Made by a program: the position numbers and the translations under genes. From DASVWZ01 sp963715675 (lineage in GTDB: Bacteria > Acidobacteriota > Terriglobia > Terriglobales > Acidobacteriaceae): a stretch of DNA of 64,000 nt. Positions 25,912 through 34,797 of this stretch are shown here, piece by piece. The notes beneath the pieces were generated by a model. The model was given only the letters and a program-made list of their open reading frames with translations. It ran no database searches and was not told the DNA's origin. Each line of letters starts with the position of its first letter. The first letter of the stretch is position 1. The DNA lies in the NCBI GenBank assembly GCA_963715675.1, contig OY970265.1, forward strand, positions 5,146,001 to 5,210,000, written 5' to 3'.

Positions 25912-26130
25912 ATGGCAAAAGTTGAGCGAGGAGGTTGTCGATTCAAAGCGGTGAAGGGCGCGGATGGCAAGCCGACTGTCCAAGTCGAACTGTTTCACAA
26001 TACGGTCACGCTTCTGCAAGGCATGACCCTTGAATTTGAGCTGCTCAGTGGAAGCACGATCGAGCAGGCCAGGGCGCTTGCGGACGCAGCCAACGACCGT
26101 GTTCTGGGAGTGATTGTCTCCAAGAGCTAG
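25912..26130 (+). CDS. small conserved-looking protein of unknown function
   Basis: 72 residues from ATG 25912 (MAKVERGGCRFKAVKGADGKP). The sequence alternates beta-like (TVQVELFHNTVTLL, MTLEFELLSG) and a helix (TIEQARALADAAN) before VLGVIVSKS, suggesting a small alpha/beta fold. No motif recognised. The frame extends upstream to 25549 but that part is antisense to the exporter gene. Cytoplasmic by composition. Confidence 0.6.
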   Translation: MAKVERGGCRFKAVKGADGKPTVQVELFHNTVTLLQGMTLEFELLSGSTIEQARALADAANDRVLGVIVSKS

Positions 26131-26279
26131 CCACCCTTCCCTTAACCTGGTTTCGGCGTCATCCGAGTGATGCCGCGTTTGCGGGGTTATCGCGCATCGC
26201 TACTTCCGCCGGTTTCGTCTAAACTGGAAATGAAGCTCTTGGGGAAGCCAAAGCGCGCTCGGAAGCATCCTAAGGTTCT

Positions 26280-27008
26280 ATGGCCTCATTACCAGACTAT
26301 CCGAACCGCGAATCCAGCGAGCCGCAGAATCAACCGACGGCGGGCGACCATGGTCCGGAACTGCTTTTGGCCAACAGCTGGGAAGATCCTCTCTGGAAAC
26401 GTCTGCTGGGGAGTTTGAAGGACAGGATCTCGCCTGAGAATCTCCCCCCGTTGCGGCTCACCTCGCGACCGGTCGATGTGGGGATGCTGGCGAGCGACCG
26501 GCTTAGTCTGCCCTGGTTCCGCACGGTGTTTACCAACGTCGGCGACGTAATTTCGCCGGAGACGCTGCCGCCGCTGGAGTTGGAATCCCTTCCGATGGAT
26601 GTGGGTGAGTTGATCGCGGACCAGACGGCTCATCCCTGGTGGACATCCCTGCTGCGAAACCTCGCCGATGTGGTAGCGCCGGAGCGGCAACCCGCGCTGC
26701 AATTGACTTCGCGCCCCCTGGATCCAGGAGGGCTATCCGAGTCCATGTCGCTTCCCCGCTGGTCGGCAACGATCAGCACCCCGAAGGTGTTTCTGCCCGA
26801 CCAGCCCAAAGCGGAATACGCGCCGGCGCTGGTCCGGTCCGCTCCGCCCAAGCCGACGCCCAGTCCAGCCGAGATCGAGTTCGTCCACGTGCTGCAGGCG
26901 GATTTGAAGCGTGACCTGCGCCGCTCCGCGTTTCGCCAGAGGATGTGGATCTCGCTGGCTGCGCTGGAAGTCGCGGCTTTGATCGGCACGGCGATCTGGT
27001 GGAAGTAG
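26280..27008 (+). CDS. tail-anchored protein with three 41-residue tandem repeats
   Basis: The 242-residue protein is not recognised. Residues 37-157 are three repeats with a 41/40-residue period: each has a W-containing amphipathic helix (PLWKRLLGSLKD, LPWFRTVFTNVGD, HPWWTSLLRNLAD), then a (V/I)(S/A)PExxPxLxL(T/E)S(R/L)P(V/M/L)D motif. A fourth partial unit (LPRW) follows. A proline-rich linker leads to a charged helix and one C-terminal membrane segment (MWISLAALEVAALIGTAIWW), placing the repeats in the cytoplasm if tail-anchored. No signal peptide. Function unknown. Confidence 0.75.
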   Translation: MASLPDYPNRESSEPQNQPTAGDHGPELLLANSWEDPLWKRLLGSLKDRISPENLPPLRLTSRPVDVGMLASDRLSLPWFRTVFTNVGDVISPETLPPLELESLPMDVGELIADQTAHPWWTSLLRNLADVVAPERQPALQLTSRPLDPGGLSESMSLPRWSATISTPKVFLPDQPKAEYAPALVRSAPPKPTPSPAEIEFVHVLQADLKRDLRRSAFRQRMWISLAALEVAALIGTAIWWK

Positions 27009-27047
27009 GGTGTAGGGCTCCTCAATTCCTGGCTGCCAGCCAATTTC

Positions 27048-27377
27048 TCACCCTTTGCCCACAAACTGGCTGCAACGCACCAGGTTCACGTCCCAGATGT
27101 TCGGTTCAGAAGGAACGGTTTCAATGCCGATTTCCCCGTGCCGGCATGTACCCAGCCTGCCGACCCAAACCACGCGGAACTCTGCCTGCTGTTCACCCAG
27201 CTTAAGCTGCAGCAACTCGCCAGCCTTCATGGTGTGGAGCATTCCCTGAAGCACGGCGCCGGTGTTGCTGATGTTCTTGGTGCACACGACCTGCGAGAAG
27301 GGCAGGCCCTCGCCGTCCACCCCCCAAATGCGCACGGGCAGAAACGCGGTTACACGGCGGTTGCGGCGACGGTCCAT
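27048..27377 (-). CDS. PilZ-like domain protein
   Basis: About 109 residues from ATG 27377 (an in-frame TTG lies 18 nt upstream). The RRRNRRVTAFLPVRIWG start resembles the PilZ arginine motif, and CTKNISNTGAVLQG corresponds to the D/N-x-S-x-x-G motif. HGEIGIETV at the C-terminal side fits the last strand. PilZ domains bind cyclic di-GMP; here the second motif has Asn for Asp, so binding is uncertain. A GGDEF protein is encoded at 49.2-50.3 kb. Confidence 0.7.
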   Translation of the reverse strand: MDRRRNRRVTAFLPVRIWGVDGEGLPFSQVVCTKNISNTGAVLQGMLHTMKAGELLQLKLGEQQAEFRVVWVGRLGTCRHGEIGIETVPSEPNIWDVNLVRCSQFVGKG

Positions 27378-27521
27378 AAATGGTCTCTCAAGCAACTGCT
27401 GGGATGGTAGGACGGTTTACGAGGGAAGAAAACTTACTCCAGTCACCTGGTCACAGGTGACCTGAGGGTGGCTTGAAAAGGCGCAGAAGCCTATGCCGCC
27501 GGGCGCCAGGGCGGCGGCTGG

Positions 27522-27758
27522 CTAATCGAAATCGCGCAGGGCGCAAGCGCCCGGGCCGCGCGCATCGCCGCAACTGCCGCATGGGCCTGGCGCACGGGAA
27601 GGAGAACTGGCCGATCCCTTGGCGGACACCGCAAACACCGAGAGCTGCGGCGCCAGTTTCCGGCTATGGCACTTGGGGCATTCCGCCTTTTGGCTGCCGT
27701 ATACCAGCGCTTCAAACGCGTGTTCACAGTCTTTGCAAATGTATTCGAAAATCGGCAT
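27522..27758 (-). CDS. FmdB family zinc-ribbon protein
   Basis: 78 residues from ATG 27758 (MPIFEYICKDCEHAFEALVYG). The two CxxC pairs (CKDC and CPKC) form the FmdB/CxxC_CxxC_SSSS zinc ribbon. The tail is Ser/Pro/Gly-rich with an additional CGSC pair, common in this family. Regulatory roles have been suggested for FmdB, but the function is not established. A smaller paralogue lies at 40523-40687. Confidence 0.88.
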   Translation of the reverse strand: MPIFEYICKDCEHAFEALVYGSQKAECPKCHSRKLAPQLSVFAVSAKGSASSPSRAPGPCGSCGDARGPGACALRDFD

Positions 27759-27808
27759 GGCCTCTCCTGCGGAGCGCTTCAATGTTGTTCCTTATTTAAA
27801 ATCAGACG

Positions 27809-28801
27809 GTGGAGAGTTCGCAAGCCAAGCCGCCAGTGTTCGTGCCACATCGCTTTCTTCATGGCGGGCACGTTCAGACGATCGCCAGTTTCTTTCTGCC
27901 ACGCCGCCTGGCCTTGCCTCCAAGCGAAGCACGCCTGATTGAAGTCGAGCCCGGCGTGAAGATTCTGTGTCACTGCCATTGGCAGCCCAATCGTGGGAAT
28001 GCGTTGACCGTGATCGTGGTTCACGGGCTGGAAGGCTCCAGTGATTCTGAATACATGCGGGGTGTGGCGGCCAAGGGCATCGCACTGGGCATGAATGTGG
28101 TGCGCTTCAACCAGCGGAACTGCGGGGGAACCGACGTTCTTTCCCCCACGCTCTATCATTCCGGACGTTCGCAGGATGTGGCCAGGGTCGCTGCGAGCCT
28201 GATCGAACAGGATCAGGTTTCACGGCTGGCCCTGGCGGGGTTTTCCATGGGCGGTAACATCGTGCTGAAGCTCGCGGGAGAATGGGGCAGGGAAGGCCCT
28301 CCGCAGTTCCGTGCCGTAGCGGCTGTTTGCCCGTCAGTGGACCTTGCCGCTTCGGCTGACGCGCTTCACGAGCCCGCAAATCGCCTGTACGAGTACTACT
28401 TTTTGTGGAAGCTGCGGCGTCGCCTGCGGGCGAAGGCGCGGCTCTTTCCGGCAACGTTCGACGCTTCGCGCATGCGAGGCGTACCCAGTCTGCGCGATTT
28501 CGACGACAAGGTGACCGCCTACTATTCCGGCTTTGCCGGAGCGGCGGACTATTACGCCCGGGCGGCCGCCGCCAATGTGGTGGACCGCATCGCGGTCCCG
28601 GCGCTCATCCTGCACGCGGTCAATGATCCCTTCATCCGCATCACTCCCCAAACCCGGCAGAAGATCCTCTCCAACCCCAAGATCACCTTCCATGAAACCG
28701 AAGATGGAGGACACTGCTCGTTCCTCGGCGAGGCCGGCGACAATGGCGACGACGGCCGCTGGGCTGAAACTCAGCTGCTGGAATTCCTGCGGCCATTCTG
28801 A
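27809..28801 (+). CDS. YheT-like alpha/beta hydrolase (AB hydrolase-4 family)
   Basis: 330 residues. Features: the family N-terminus (HRFLHGGHVQTIASFF), VVHGLEGSSDSEYMRG, NQRNCGGTD, the nucleophile elbow LAGFSMGGNIVLKLAGE, the acid ALILHAVNDPFI and the histidine ETEDGGHCSFLGE. These are complete catalytic triads. Substrates of YheT-type hydrolases are poorly known. The start is GTG 27809, with TAAAAT 6 nt before it and no Shine-Dalgarno, which fits leaderless initiation. Confidence 0.92.
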   Translation: MESSQAKPPVFVPHRFLHGGHVQTIASFFLPRRLALPPSEARLIEVEPGVKILCHCHWQPNRGNALTVIVVHGLEGSSDSEYMRGVAAKGIALGMNVVRFNQRNCGGTDVLSPTLYHSGRSQDVARVAASLIEQDQVSRLALAGFSMGGNIVLKLAGEWGREGPPQFRAVAAVCPSVDLAASADALHEPANRLYEYYFLWKLRRRLRAKARLFPATFDASRMRGVPSLRDFDDKVTAYYSGFAGAADYYARAAAANVVDRIAVPALILHAVNDPFIRITPQTRQKILSNPKITFHETEDGGHCSFLGEAGDNGDDGRWAETQLLEFLRPF

Positions 28802-28824
28802 GGCAAGTGCCGGAGCGCGAGATT

Positions 28825-29955
28825 TCACCGTGCCCGCAGCGGCCGCGTTGCCCACGTCCATACTTCGCTGCCGCGGCTTTTGAGCCCGGTCCGCATCATC
28901 GACAGCGCCAGCATTGCGAAAAAGATTATGAGCAGTCCGAGCGAAGCGGATTGAATACTCTGCACCCTCTTCGTCAGGATAGAAAAGCGGCCGTAAACAA
29001 ATTCGATGTGGACCCAATACACCAGCAGCGAAGTCTGTCCCAGTTGGATCAGCGGGCTAAAGCCCCATTGCCCCGCGCCCCAGCGGCACCATCCATAAAC
29101 AGCAGCGAGAATCAGAAGCAGCAGCCCCACCCGGATCACGAAGAAGTTCGGGCTGGTATGCCAGAAGTCGTAGACCGGATAAAGCTGCTGTGGGCGTGCA
29201 TCCAGCCAGCGGGCGACCAGAATCAGGCACGCTCCCGCGAAGCCTGCCATTAGAAACGGGGTGGCTCCATGCCGTCGCGCCCAATCACTCAAAAGAAAAA
29301 AACCAACCGCCAGACCCAGGAACGCGAACGCTGACCAGGGGAAGATGGGAAAAAGCCAGGCCTGCGGCTGGCCGAGGTTATGCACGCCGTTGATATAGGA
29401 CTCAATCGGCCAGGGAAGCCAGCGCGGCCGCCAGACCGTCCAAAGCAGCGGCGTCAGCAGGGAAATGCCCATTCCCACAGCCACCGCACTCGCCGCCAGC
29501 GCGAATCGAGCGCTGGGCCCACGGCTTAACCGCAGCACAATCCAACAAACTGCGGCCATCAACATCATCGACATGCCAATCACATTCAGCACATCGACGC
29601 GCAATAGGTCGCTCCACGGCGCCCATCCCCAGGCAATCAGGAATTCCTGGAGCCGGAAGAGGAGACCGAAGCCGAAAATTTCAGCTCCGCGGCGAATGGT
29701 GCTGCGGGCAATCTGGTTGGCGGGCAAGCCCTTCAGGCGCAGCTTGTCGGTGACCAGGGCGAAAGAAATTCCGGCGAGAAACAGAAACAGCGGCGCGGGC
29801 AGCGTACCACCCAGCTGCGACCACATGAAGAAGGTCGTCTTGCGGGCGGCGGGCGCGAGCCAGGAGTCGTAGACGTGCGTCTGAAACATCAGAACGCAAG
29901 CCAGCCCGCGCATCCAGTCGATGTATGCCAGCCGCGAGGATGGAGGAGCAGACAT
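28825..29955 (-). CDS. membrane acyltransferase, heparan-alpha-glucosaminide N-acetyltransferase-like
   Basis: 376 residues with ten or so hydrophobic segments. The N-terminal RLAYIDWMRGLACVLMFQTHVYDSW and PAPLFLFLAGISFALV match the HGSNAT catalytic domain family (DUF1624), in which a membrane-embedded histidine carries acetyl from cytoplasmic acetyl-CoA to an external sugar. The bacterial substrate is unknown. C-terminal LIQLGQTSLLVYWVHIEFVYG resembles acyltransferase-3 ends. It converges with the YheT gene. Confidence 0.85.
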   Translation of the reverse strand: MSAPPSSRLAYIDWMRGLACVLMFQTHVYDSWLAPAARKTTFFMWSQLGGTLPAPLFLFLAGISFALVTDKLRLKGLPANQIARSTIRRGAEIFGFGLLFRLQEFLIAWGWAPWSDLLRVDVLNVIGMSMMLMAAVCWIVLRLSRGPSARFALAASAVAVGMGISLLTPLLWTVWRPRWLPWPIESYINGVHNLGQPQAWLFPIFPWSAFAFLGLAVGFFLLSDWARRHGATPFLMAGFAGACLILVARWLDARPQQLYPVYDFWHTSPNFFVIRVGLLLLILAAVYGWCRWGAGQWGFSPLIQLGQTSLLVYWVHIEFVYGRFSILTKRVQSIQSASLGLLIIFFAMLALSMMRTGLKSRGSEVWTWATRPLRAR

Positions 29956-30122
29956 GCGCCGCGCCGCTTACCAAAATTAAAGCAGCAAGCCGGAAGTATA
30001 CGGCATCCATGCAGCATGGCGTCCCAGGTCAACCTGTCACGGCGACGGATTGCTCATGTGAAAGCAGCGAGACTGTGCCCGTGCGAAGATAGAACCCGGC
30101 CACCGGCCACGCGTTGGAGCGC

Positions 30123-31337
30123 ATGACGGCAACCTTTCGCAGGGTATTTAAAGCATTTCACTATCGAGATTTTCGCCTGATGTGGATCGGCGCCTGCATG
30201 TCCAGCATTGGCACCTGGATGCAGATCGTGGCGCAGGGCTGGCTGATCTATCGCTTGAGCCATTCGGCCTTTTTGCTCGCGCTTGATCAGTTTCTCGCCG
30301 GCATTCCTATCTTCCTGTTCTCGCTGATCGGCGGCGTGGTAGCTGACCGCGCCGAGCGTCGCAAGATCCTCCTCGGTTCCCAGTACGTGCAGATGGCCTG
30401 CGCCACCGTGCTTACAGTGGTGATCGTAACCGGGCGCATCCACGTGTGGCATATGCTCTGTCTCTCGTTCGTTTCCGGCTTGGCCCAAGCCTTTGGCGGG
30501 CCGGCGTACTCGGCGCTGATTCCTACTCTCGTCGACCGAGAAGACATACCGAATGCCATTGCGCTGAATTCGATTCAGTTCAACACGGCGGTAACGATTG
30601 GACCCGCGCTCGCCGGGCTGGCATTGGCGAAGCTAGGGGAACAGTGGTGTTTTGGGTTGAATGCCCTTTCGTTTCTTGCGCCGGTCATTTCGCTCTCCAT
30701 CATCAAGGCCCGATACCTGCCCGAGAAAACCACCGAGTCGATCTTCGGCAGCCTGAAGCAAGGCATCCAGTTTGTTCGCCAGCAGGGCTCGATGGAAGCC
30801 CTGATCGTGCTGGCGTTCTGCATGACTGCTTTGAGTATGCCGATGCGCACCTATATTCCGGTGTTCGTGAAAGACATCTTCCACCGCGGTCCGGAAACTT
30901 ACGGCAACCTGCTTTCCCTGATGGGAATCGGTTCGATCTGCGGCTCTCTGATGGTTGCGGGGTTGGGCCACATACGCCACAAGGGACGCTTCGCACTTGC
31001 TGGGATGATCAGCCTCGGTGTCGGGATCGCGGTTTTTTCCCTCTCCAAACGGTTGCCGCTGAGCTACGTCATGCTGGTGCTGGTGGGGGCCTCCATGATG
31101 GCGGTGTTTGCCACTGTGACTTCGCTGGTGCAGTTGATTACCACCAACGAAATGCGAGGGCGGGTGATGAGCGTCTACAACTGCGCCTTCCGCGGAGGCA
31201 TGCCGATGGGGAACCTGCTCTCAGGATGGCTCGTTCCCATGTTCACCGCACCGGTCGTGCTCGGCGTGAATGGAGGACTGCTGATTCTAATGGCTGTGTA
31301 CTTTTTGCTGGTGCAGCGTAGAGTCGCCGCGCTGTGA
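30123..31337 (+). CDS. MFS transporter, EntS/MFS-3 type
   Basis: About 404 residues and 12 predicted membrane helices from ATG 30123 (an in-frame TTG lies 9 nt upstream). The start FHYRDFRLMWIGACMSSIGTWMQIVAQGWLIYRLS and the loop GGVVADRAERRKILLGSQ are typical of the MFS_3 (enterobactin exporter-like) family. Likely drug or metabolite efflux; no substrate can be named. It stands alone, followed by a hairpin repeat. Confidence 0.93.
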   Translation: MTATFRRVFKAFHYRDFRLMWIGACMSSIGTWMQIVAQGWLIYRLSHSAFLLALDQFLAGIPIFLFSLIGGVVADRAERRKILLGSQYVQMACATVLTVVIVTGRIHVWHMLCLSFVSGLAQAFGGPAYSALIPTLVDREDIPNAIALNSIQFNTAVTIGPALAGLALAKLGEQWCFGLNALSFLAPVISLSIIKARYLPEKTTESIFGSLKQGIQFVRQQGSMEALIVLAFCMTALSMPMRTYIPVFVKDIFHRGPETYGNLLSLMGIGSICGSLMVAGLGHIRHKGRFALAGMISLGVGIAVFSLSKRLPLSYVMLVLVGASMMAVFATVTSLVQLITTNEMRGRVMSVYNCAFRGGMPMGNLLSGWLVPMFTAPVVLGVNGGLLILMAVYFLLVQRRVAAL

Positions 31338-31363
31338 TGGCGTTTGAATCACCGTGACTTCTC

Positions 31364-31393
31364 GATGTAGGCGCGGGCATCCTCGCCCGTGCG
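31364..31393. repeat. dispersed hairpin repeat, copy 2
   Basis: It starts GATGTAGGCGCGGGC and ends GCCCGTGCG, with an imperfect 8-bp stem including one G-T pair. It lies 26 nt after the MFS stop and closely matches the inverted copy at 63879-63905. Confidence 0.7.
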
Positions 31394-31411
31394 GGACGCC
31401 AACCAATCCCA

Positions 31412-31978
31412 CTACGGCTGCCCTGGGCTTTTACCCGTCTGCGGCGCCGCCCCCGCCGGTGTCGCCGGACTAGCCCCCGACACCAGCGCCTGCTTCGTGG
31501 ATTCAGGCAGCTTGTCGGCATTCGCCAGCAGCAAGCTCACCTGCCACATCTGCGTGTCCGAGAGTGACTGCGAGTACCCCGGCATTCCGCTGAGCCGGAT
31601 GCCGTTTGCCACCTTCCAGTAAGTTTCGCCCGGTTCGTCATCGGTCACGCCCTTGCCCTGAAACAATTGCGGCGGTTTGGGAAACATCCCCTTTGACGCA
31701 GCGTTTTGCGCGTCCAAGGGCAACCCGTGGCAGAATGCGCAATTCTGCTTGTACACCTGCGCTCCGGCCAGGTAGTTCGACTCGTTCGCCGCGATGGGCA
31801 CCGACTTCGGCATTTCCTTTTCCAGCCTGACACTCAGAGCCTTCTTGGCCAGCATCTTTTCAAACGGCATGGCGCTTGCCGAGGTGGCCACGGGTGCCAT
31901 TCCAGTTGCGAAGTACAAATACACCACGAGCAGTACCCCGAGCACACCGACTACTAAACCCACAATAAACGTCTTCAA
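31412..31978 (-). CDS. membrane-anchored cytochrome c
   Basis: 188 residues. The start is placed at TTG 31978, which follows AAAAGGAGATCCGA and gives an N-terminal anchor (KTFIVGLVVGVLGVLLVVYLYF). A single haem-binding CAFCHG sits in YKQNCAFCHGLPLD. The distal methionine is probably in RLSGMPGYSQSLSD, the class I cytochrome c ligand pattern. The C-terminal tail is Ala/Pro/Gly-rich. It likely carries electrons in the periplasm. Its redox partners are not in this window. Confidence 0.9.
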   Translation of the reverse strand: MKTFIVGLVVGVLGVLLVVYLYFATGMAPVATSASAMPFEKMLAKKALSVRLEKEMPKSVPIAANESNYLAGAQVYKQNCAFCHGLPLDAQNAASKGMFPKPPQLFQGKGVTDDEPGETYWKVANGIRLSGMPGYSQSLSDTQMWQVSLLLANADKLPESTKQALVSGASPATPAGAAPQTGKSPGQP

Positions 31979-32089
31979 TCGGATCTCCTTTTCTTGGACA
32001 GACAGTATAAAGCACACCGGAGAAAAGCCAGCAGAGCGGATTTACAGGCAACGTACCCCTTTGTGCTCGTCGTGGCTTCCTTTGTGATC

Positions 32090-32180
32090 TTTGCGGTCGT
32101 GATTCCCCATGAGCCGGCAAGAACAACCCAACCGCAAAGTGCGCGAAGGTTGCGCAAAGAACGCAAAGAGGAGCGTTGCC
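32090..32180. repeat. degenerate CGCAAAG-rich intergenic repeat
   Basis: Between the cytochrome c start and the FecR gene end, short units such as CCGCAAAGTGCGCGAAGG, TTGCGCAAAGAACGCAAAGAGG recur. Similar low-complexity units are, from memory, scattered in acidobacterial genomes. No gene is supported in 31979-32229. Confidence 0.4.
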
Positions 32181-32229
32181 GGGCTTCGCTGGACAGCCGA
32201 GGTCGGCTGACCCCACGTAGACAAGAAGA

Positions 32230-32253
32230 ACGCCGCCCGTTTCCAGGCGGCGT
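32230..32253 (-). terminator. rho-independent terminator of the FecR-domain gene
   Basis: ACGCCGCC and GGCGGCGT form a perfect 8-bp stem around an 8-nt loop, 24 nt after the minus-strand stop at 32278. On the minus strand it is followed by a T-rich stretch (TCTTCTTGT). Confidence 0.65.
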
Positions 32254-32277
32254 CTGGTTGAAAAGCGTCAGGCTGGA

Positions 32278-34410
32278 TCAGCGGTGTCCACCACCGTGGG
32301 AGCCTCCACCACTACCGTGTGAGCCGCCGCTTCCGTGAGATCCTGAACTGCCGTGCGAACCACCGCCGTATCCGCCCGAGCTATGCGATGGCGCGGAGTA
32401 GTGTCCATACCCACCACCGCCTCCGGGCGAACTATAGGTGGGACGCTCCCCGTATCCGCGGTATGGGTTCGATCCTCCGCCGGAGCCGCCATACGAGCGT
32501 CCTGAGCTGCCACCCCACGTGTAATTACGCGGCGCCGCATTGACTGGACCCGAAGGCCGCGGCACGCTGTAGCTGCCGCTGCGTCCCGCGCTCGGAGACG
32601 AATAGGACCGCGGACTGCTTGTGCCTGGCCTCGGGAAGCTTCCCTCCGGGGGCCGAGGCACGTTGCGGTTCATCGCCGTCTGGCCTGGTTCGGACCGAGA
32701 AGGCTCCACTGTCCTTGATCCTGAACCGATTCCACTTGGCGAAGGCGTCCTCGCCGCTGAATTGCCGGAACCACTCATACTCTCCGGCGGACGAGGCACA
32801 TAGCGTCCTCCCACAGCCGAAGTCTGCATGTTGGGACGATTCCCCGCCGACGCACTCTGCGGACCACGAGTCTCTGGACCGCGTGGTGACGCCGGACCCG
32901 GCACATTGTGCGTGCCCGACGGTTCTGCACCCCGCGCGCCCAGGGATGAACCCGCAGAACTACTAACGCGAGGCGGGCTTGCCGGAGGCGTCAAGCGGCT
33001 GATCGTCGGCCGCGAAGCCGCAGCAGACGCAGGCCTTGCCGCAGCGGTCCTTGCTCCCAGCCGGCTTTCATTCGTTGGAGTGACTGAAGAAGGTCCGCGT
33101 GCGCTGGTGAGGTTGTGCAACGCGCTCTCCGGAAGCTTATTCATGTTGCCGCGCGAGATCGGCAACGAGTGCTGCAACGCATTGTTTGAGGCAGTCGACA
33201 ACGCATTGTGAGACGTAGCATACCGCGGCAACTGCGCAATGCCATGGTTTCCGTAGAAACCGCCAGTCCCGTTGGCATGGTTGAAATAGTTATTGGTAAT
33301 GTGGTTGATGTTCGTAATGTGCGTGTTGCTGATGTTGATGTTCCGGAAGTAGCCGTGGCTGAATCCGTGCCACCATGGGAAGAACGGTTCGCCCCAGCCC
33401 AGTGGGCACCAGCCCCATCCGAAGCCGACGCCGAATCCGAACCCGACTCCCCACCCCGGACCGCCGAACCATCCCACCAGCGCTGGCGCATACCAGGGCC
33501 GCGCCCAGTACGGGCCAGGAGCCCATCCCCAATACCCGCCGGTATAGACCCAGCGGCCATAGTGAAATGGAGCAAATCCCCAGGGAGCAGCGTCTTGCCA
33601 GGTCCAACCCCACGGATCAACCCATATCCATTGTCCGTTGCTATAAGGAGCCCAATCGGGGCCAACATCATTTGGCGTCCACACGTTGCCGTACTCGGAA
33701 TCTTTCCGCCAGGTACCGTTGTCGTCGAGATCCTCGGAGCCCACTACTCCAGGCGCCACGTATTGCGCCGACACCGAGTGGTCTTCGCGCTGATCGCGCA
33801 CCCGGCACCAGTCATCGAAGCTATCGGGTGGGGGGGCAGGGTTCGTCTGGTGCGCGAGCGACGTGCCGCCGGTAAAGCGATCCTGCTCGCCGGAGTGCAC
33901 TTTCACTGGCGATCCCTGTCCGGTGGCTTCGCCTTCACCCTTCCATACCGTGACCGTCGTGGCATCGCCATTTGGGTCCACGTCGACGCGGTAATCTCCA
34001 GACTTCTTCACCGTGAACGCGAGATTCGGCGTATCGATCTCATACACTTCGCCGCCATAAAGCTTGCGGATGTGGACATTCAGAGCGCCCTGGTGCAACT
34101 CCACTTGCACGACGTCGTTGTTGATGTTGGTCAGTGTGAGGCTGCTCTCGGAGTTGATCCGCAGCAGGCCAGTGCCCACGTTCAATTCCGCGCGCGAATC
34201 CTTGTCAGCCCAGATGTTGTCCGCATTGGTCAGCGGACGGTTCGCCGCCCCCGCCACCCAGTCGTCAACTCCGCGCGGCTGCACCGAAACCGACCCGCTC
34301 ATAAACTCAAGGCGCGCCACCCGGCCCGGAGGGTCATCCGCAAAAGCAGCCGTGGCCGCCAGCAACACCATCAATGCGCCAACCAACAATAACTTTGCCT
34401 GATACTTCAT
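32278..34410 (-). CDS. secreted FecR-domain protein with Trp-rich (DUF6600-like) and Gly/His-rich regions
   Basis: 710 residues from ATG 34410, giving the signal peptide KLLLVGALMVLLAATAAFA. A FecR-type domain follows (VARLEFMSGSVSVQP, NVGTGLLRINSESSLTL, TVWKGEGEATG). Residues about 215-320 are Trp/Tyr/Gly-rich (WAPYSNGQWIWVDPWGWTW, FHYGRWVYTGGYWGWAPG), like DUF6600 proteins. The C-terminal half is Ser/Pro-rich with PRPPE motifs and ends in a Gly/Ser/His run (GSHGSGGGSHGGGHR) that may bind metal. Probably a surface or periplasmic structural protein. A long antisense frame over it is spurious. Confidence 0.88.
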   Translation of the reverse strand: MKYQAKLLLVGALMVLLAATAAFADDPPGRVARLEFMSGSVSVQPRGVDDWVAGAANRPLTNADNIWADKDSRAELNVGTGLLRINSESSLTLTNINNDVVQVELHQGALNVHIRKLYGGEVYEIDTPNLAFTVKKSGDYRVDVDPNGDATTVTVWKGEGEATGQGSPVKVHSGEQDRFTGGTSLAHQTNPAPPPDSFDDWCRVRDQREDHSVSAQYVAPGVVGSEDLDDNGTWRKDSEYGNVWTPNDVGPDWAPYSNGQWIWVDPWGWTWQDAAPWGFAPFHYGRWVYTGGYWGWAPGPYWARPWYAPALVGWFGGPGWGVGFGFGVGFGWGWCPLGWGEPFFPWWHGFSHGYFRNINISNTHITNINHITNNYFNHANGTGGFYGNHGIAQLPRYATSHNALSTASNNALQHSLPISRGNMNKLPESALHNLTSARGPSSVTPTNESRLGARTAAARPASAAASRPTISRLTPPASPPRVSSSAGSSLGARGAEPSGTHNVPGPASPRGPETRGPQSASAGNRPNMQTSAVGGRYVPRPPESMSGSGNSAARTPSPSGIGSGSRTVEPSRSEPGQTAMNRNVPRPPEGSFPRPGTSSPRSYSSPSAGRSGSYSVPRPSGPVNAAPRNYTWGGSSGRSYGGSGGGSNPYRGYGERPTYSSPGGGGGYGHYSAPSHSSGGYGGGSHGSSGSHGSGGSHGSGGGSHGGGHR

Positions 34411-34797
34411 GGCCCGTCTCCTTGGAACACCGTCAGCTACCGCGATGTTCTTGGCGTCTGCGCCCGGGGAAGCACAGCGCCCTCTTAACTCTACTGCTAT
34501 AAACCCCACTTTGGAGAATGAGTTGCGTGGTCCACAGGTTACTCCGGCACGCCAACGGCGGTCGGCCGGTGGTCCGTCCAGTGCGACTGTTTTCAGTTAC
34601 TTCTGGGACACCGGAGACTGCACTTGTCCCTGAAATGCCTGTCCCCAGGCTTATTTTGCCGAAGTTGTCCGCTGCAACCTCATGTGGGCGTAGTACCAAC
34701 AAACGTAACCACTTAGGCAGTATTTTGCTGTACACTACCCATCGGATGCAATTCGCGCCGAAGGCAGCACCGGCCGCGGTTGCGGGCGCGTGAGGGC
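34411..34797. other. 387-nt spacer between the FecR gene and the RiPP-like locus
   Basis: Divergent promoter region with no credible gene. A small hairpin GCCTG-TCCC-CAGGC (34637-34650) followed by TTATTTT could be a weak terminator on the plus strand. A TACACT near 34732 is a possible -10 box for the downstream operon, but no matching -35 is visible. Confidence 0.4.

Noticed and set aside
33208..34392. 394-residue plus-strand ORF
   Set aside because: Antisense to the FecR-domain gene, which has a signal peptide and family motifs.
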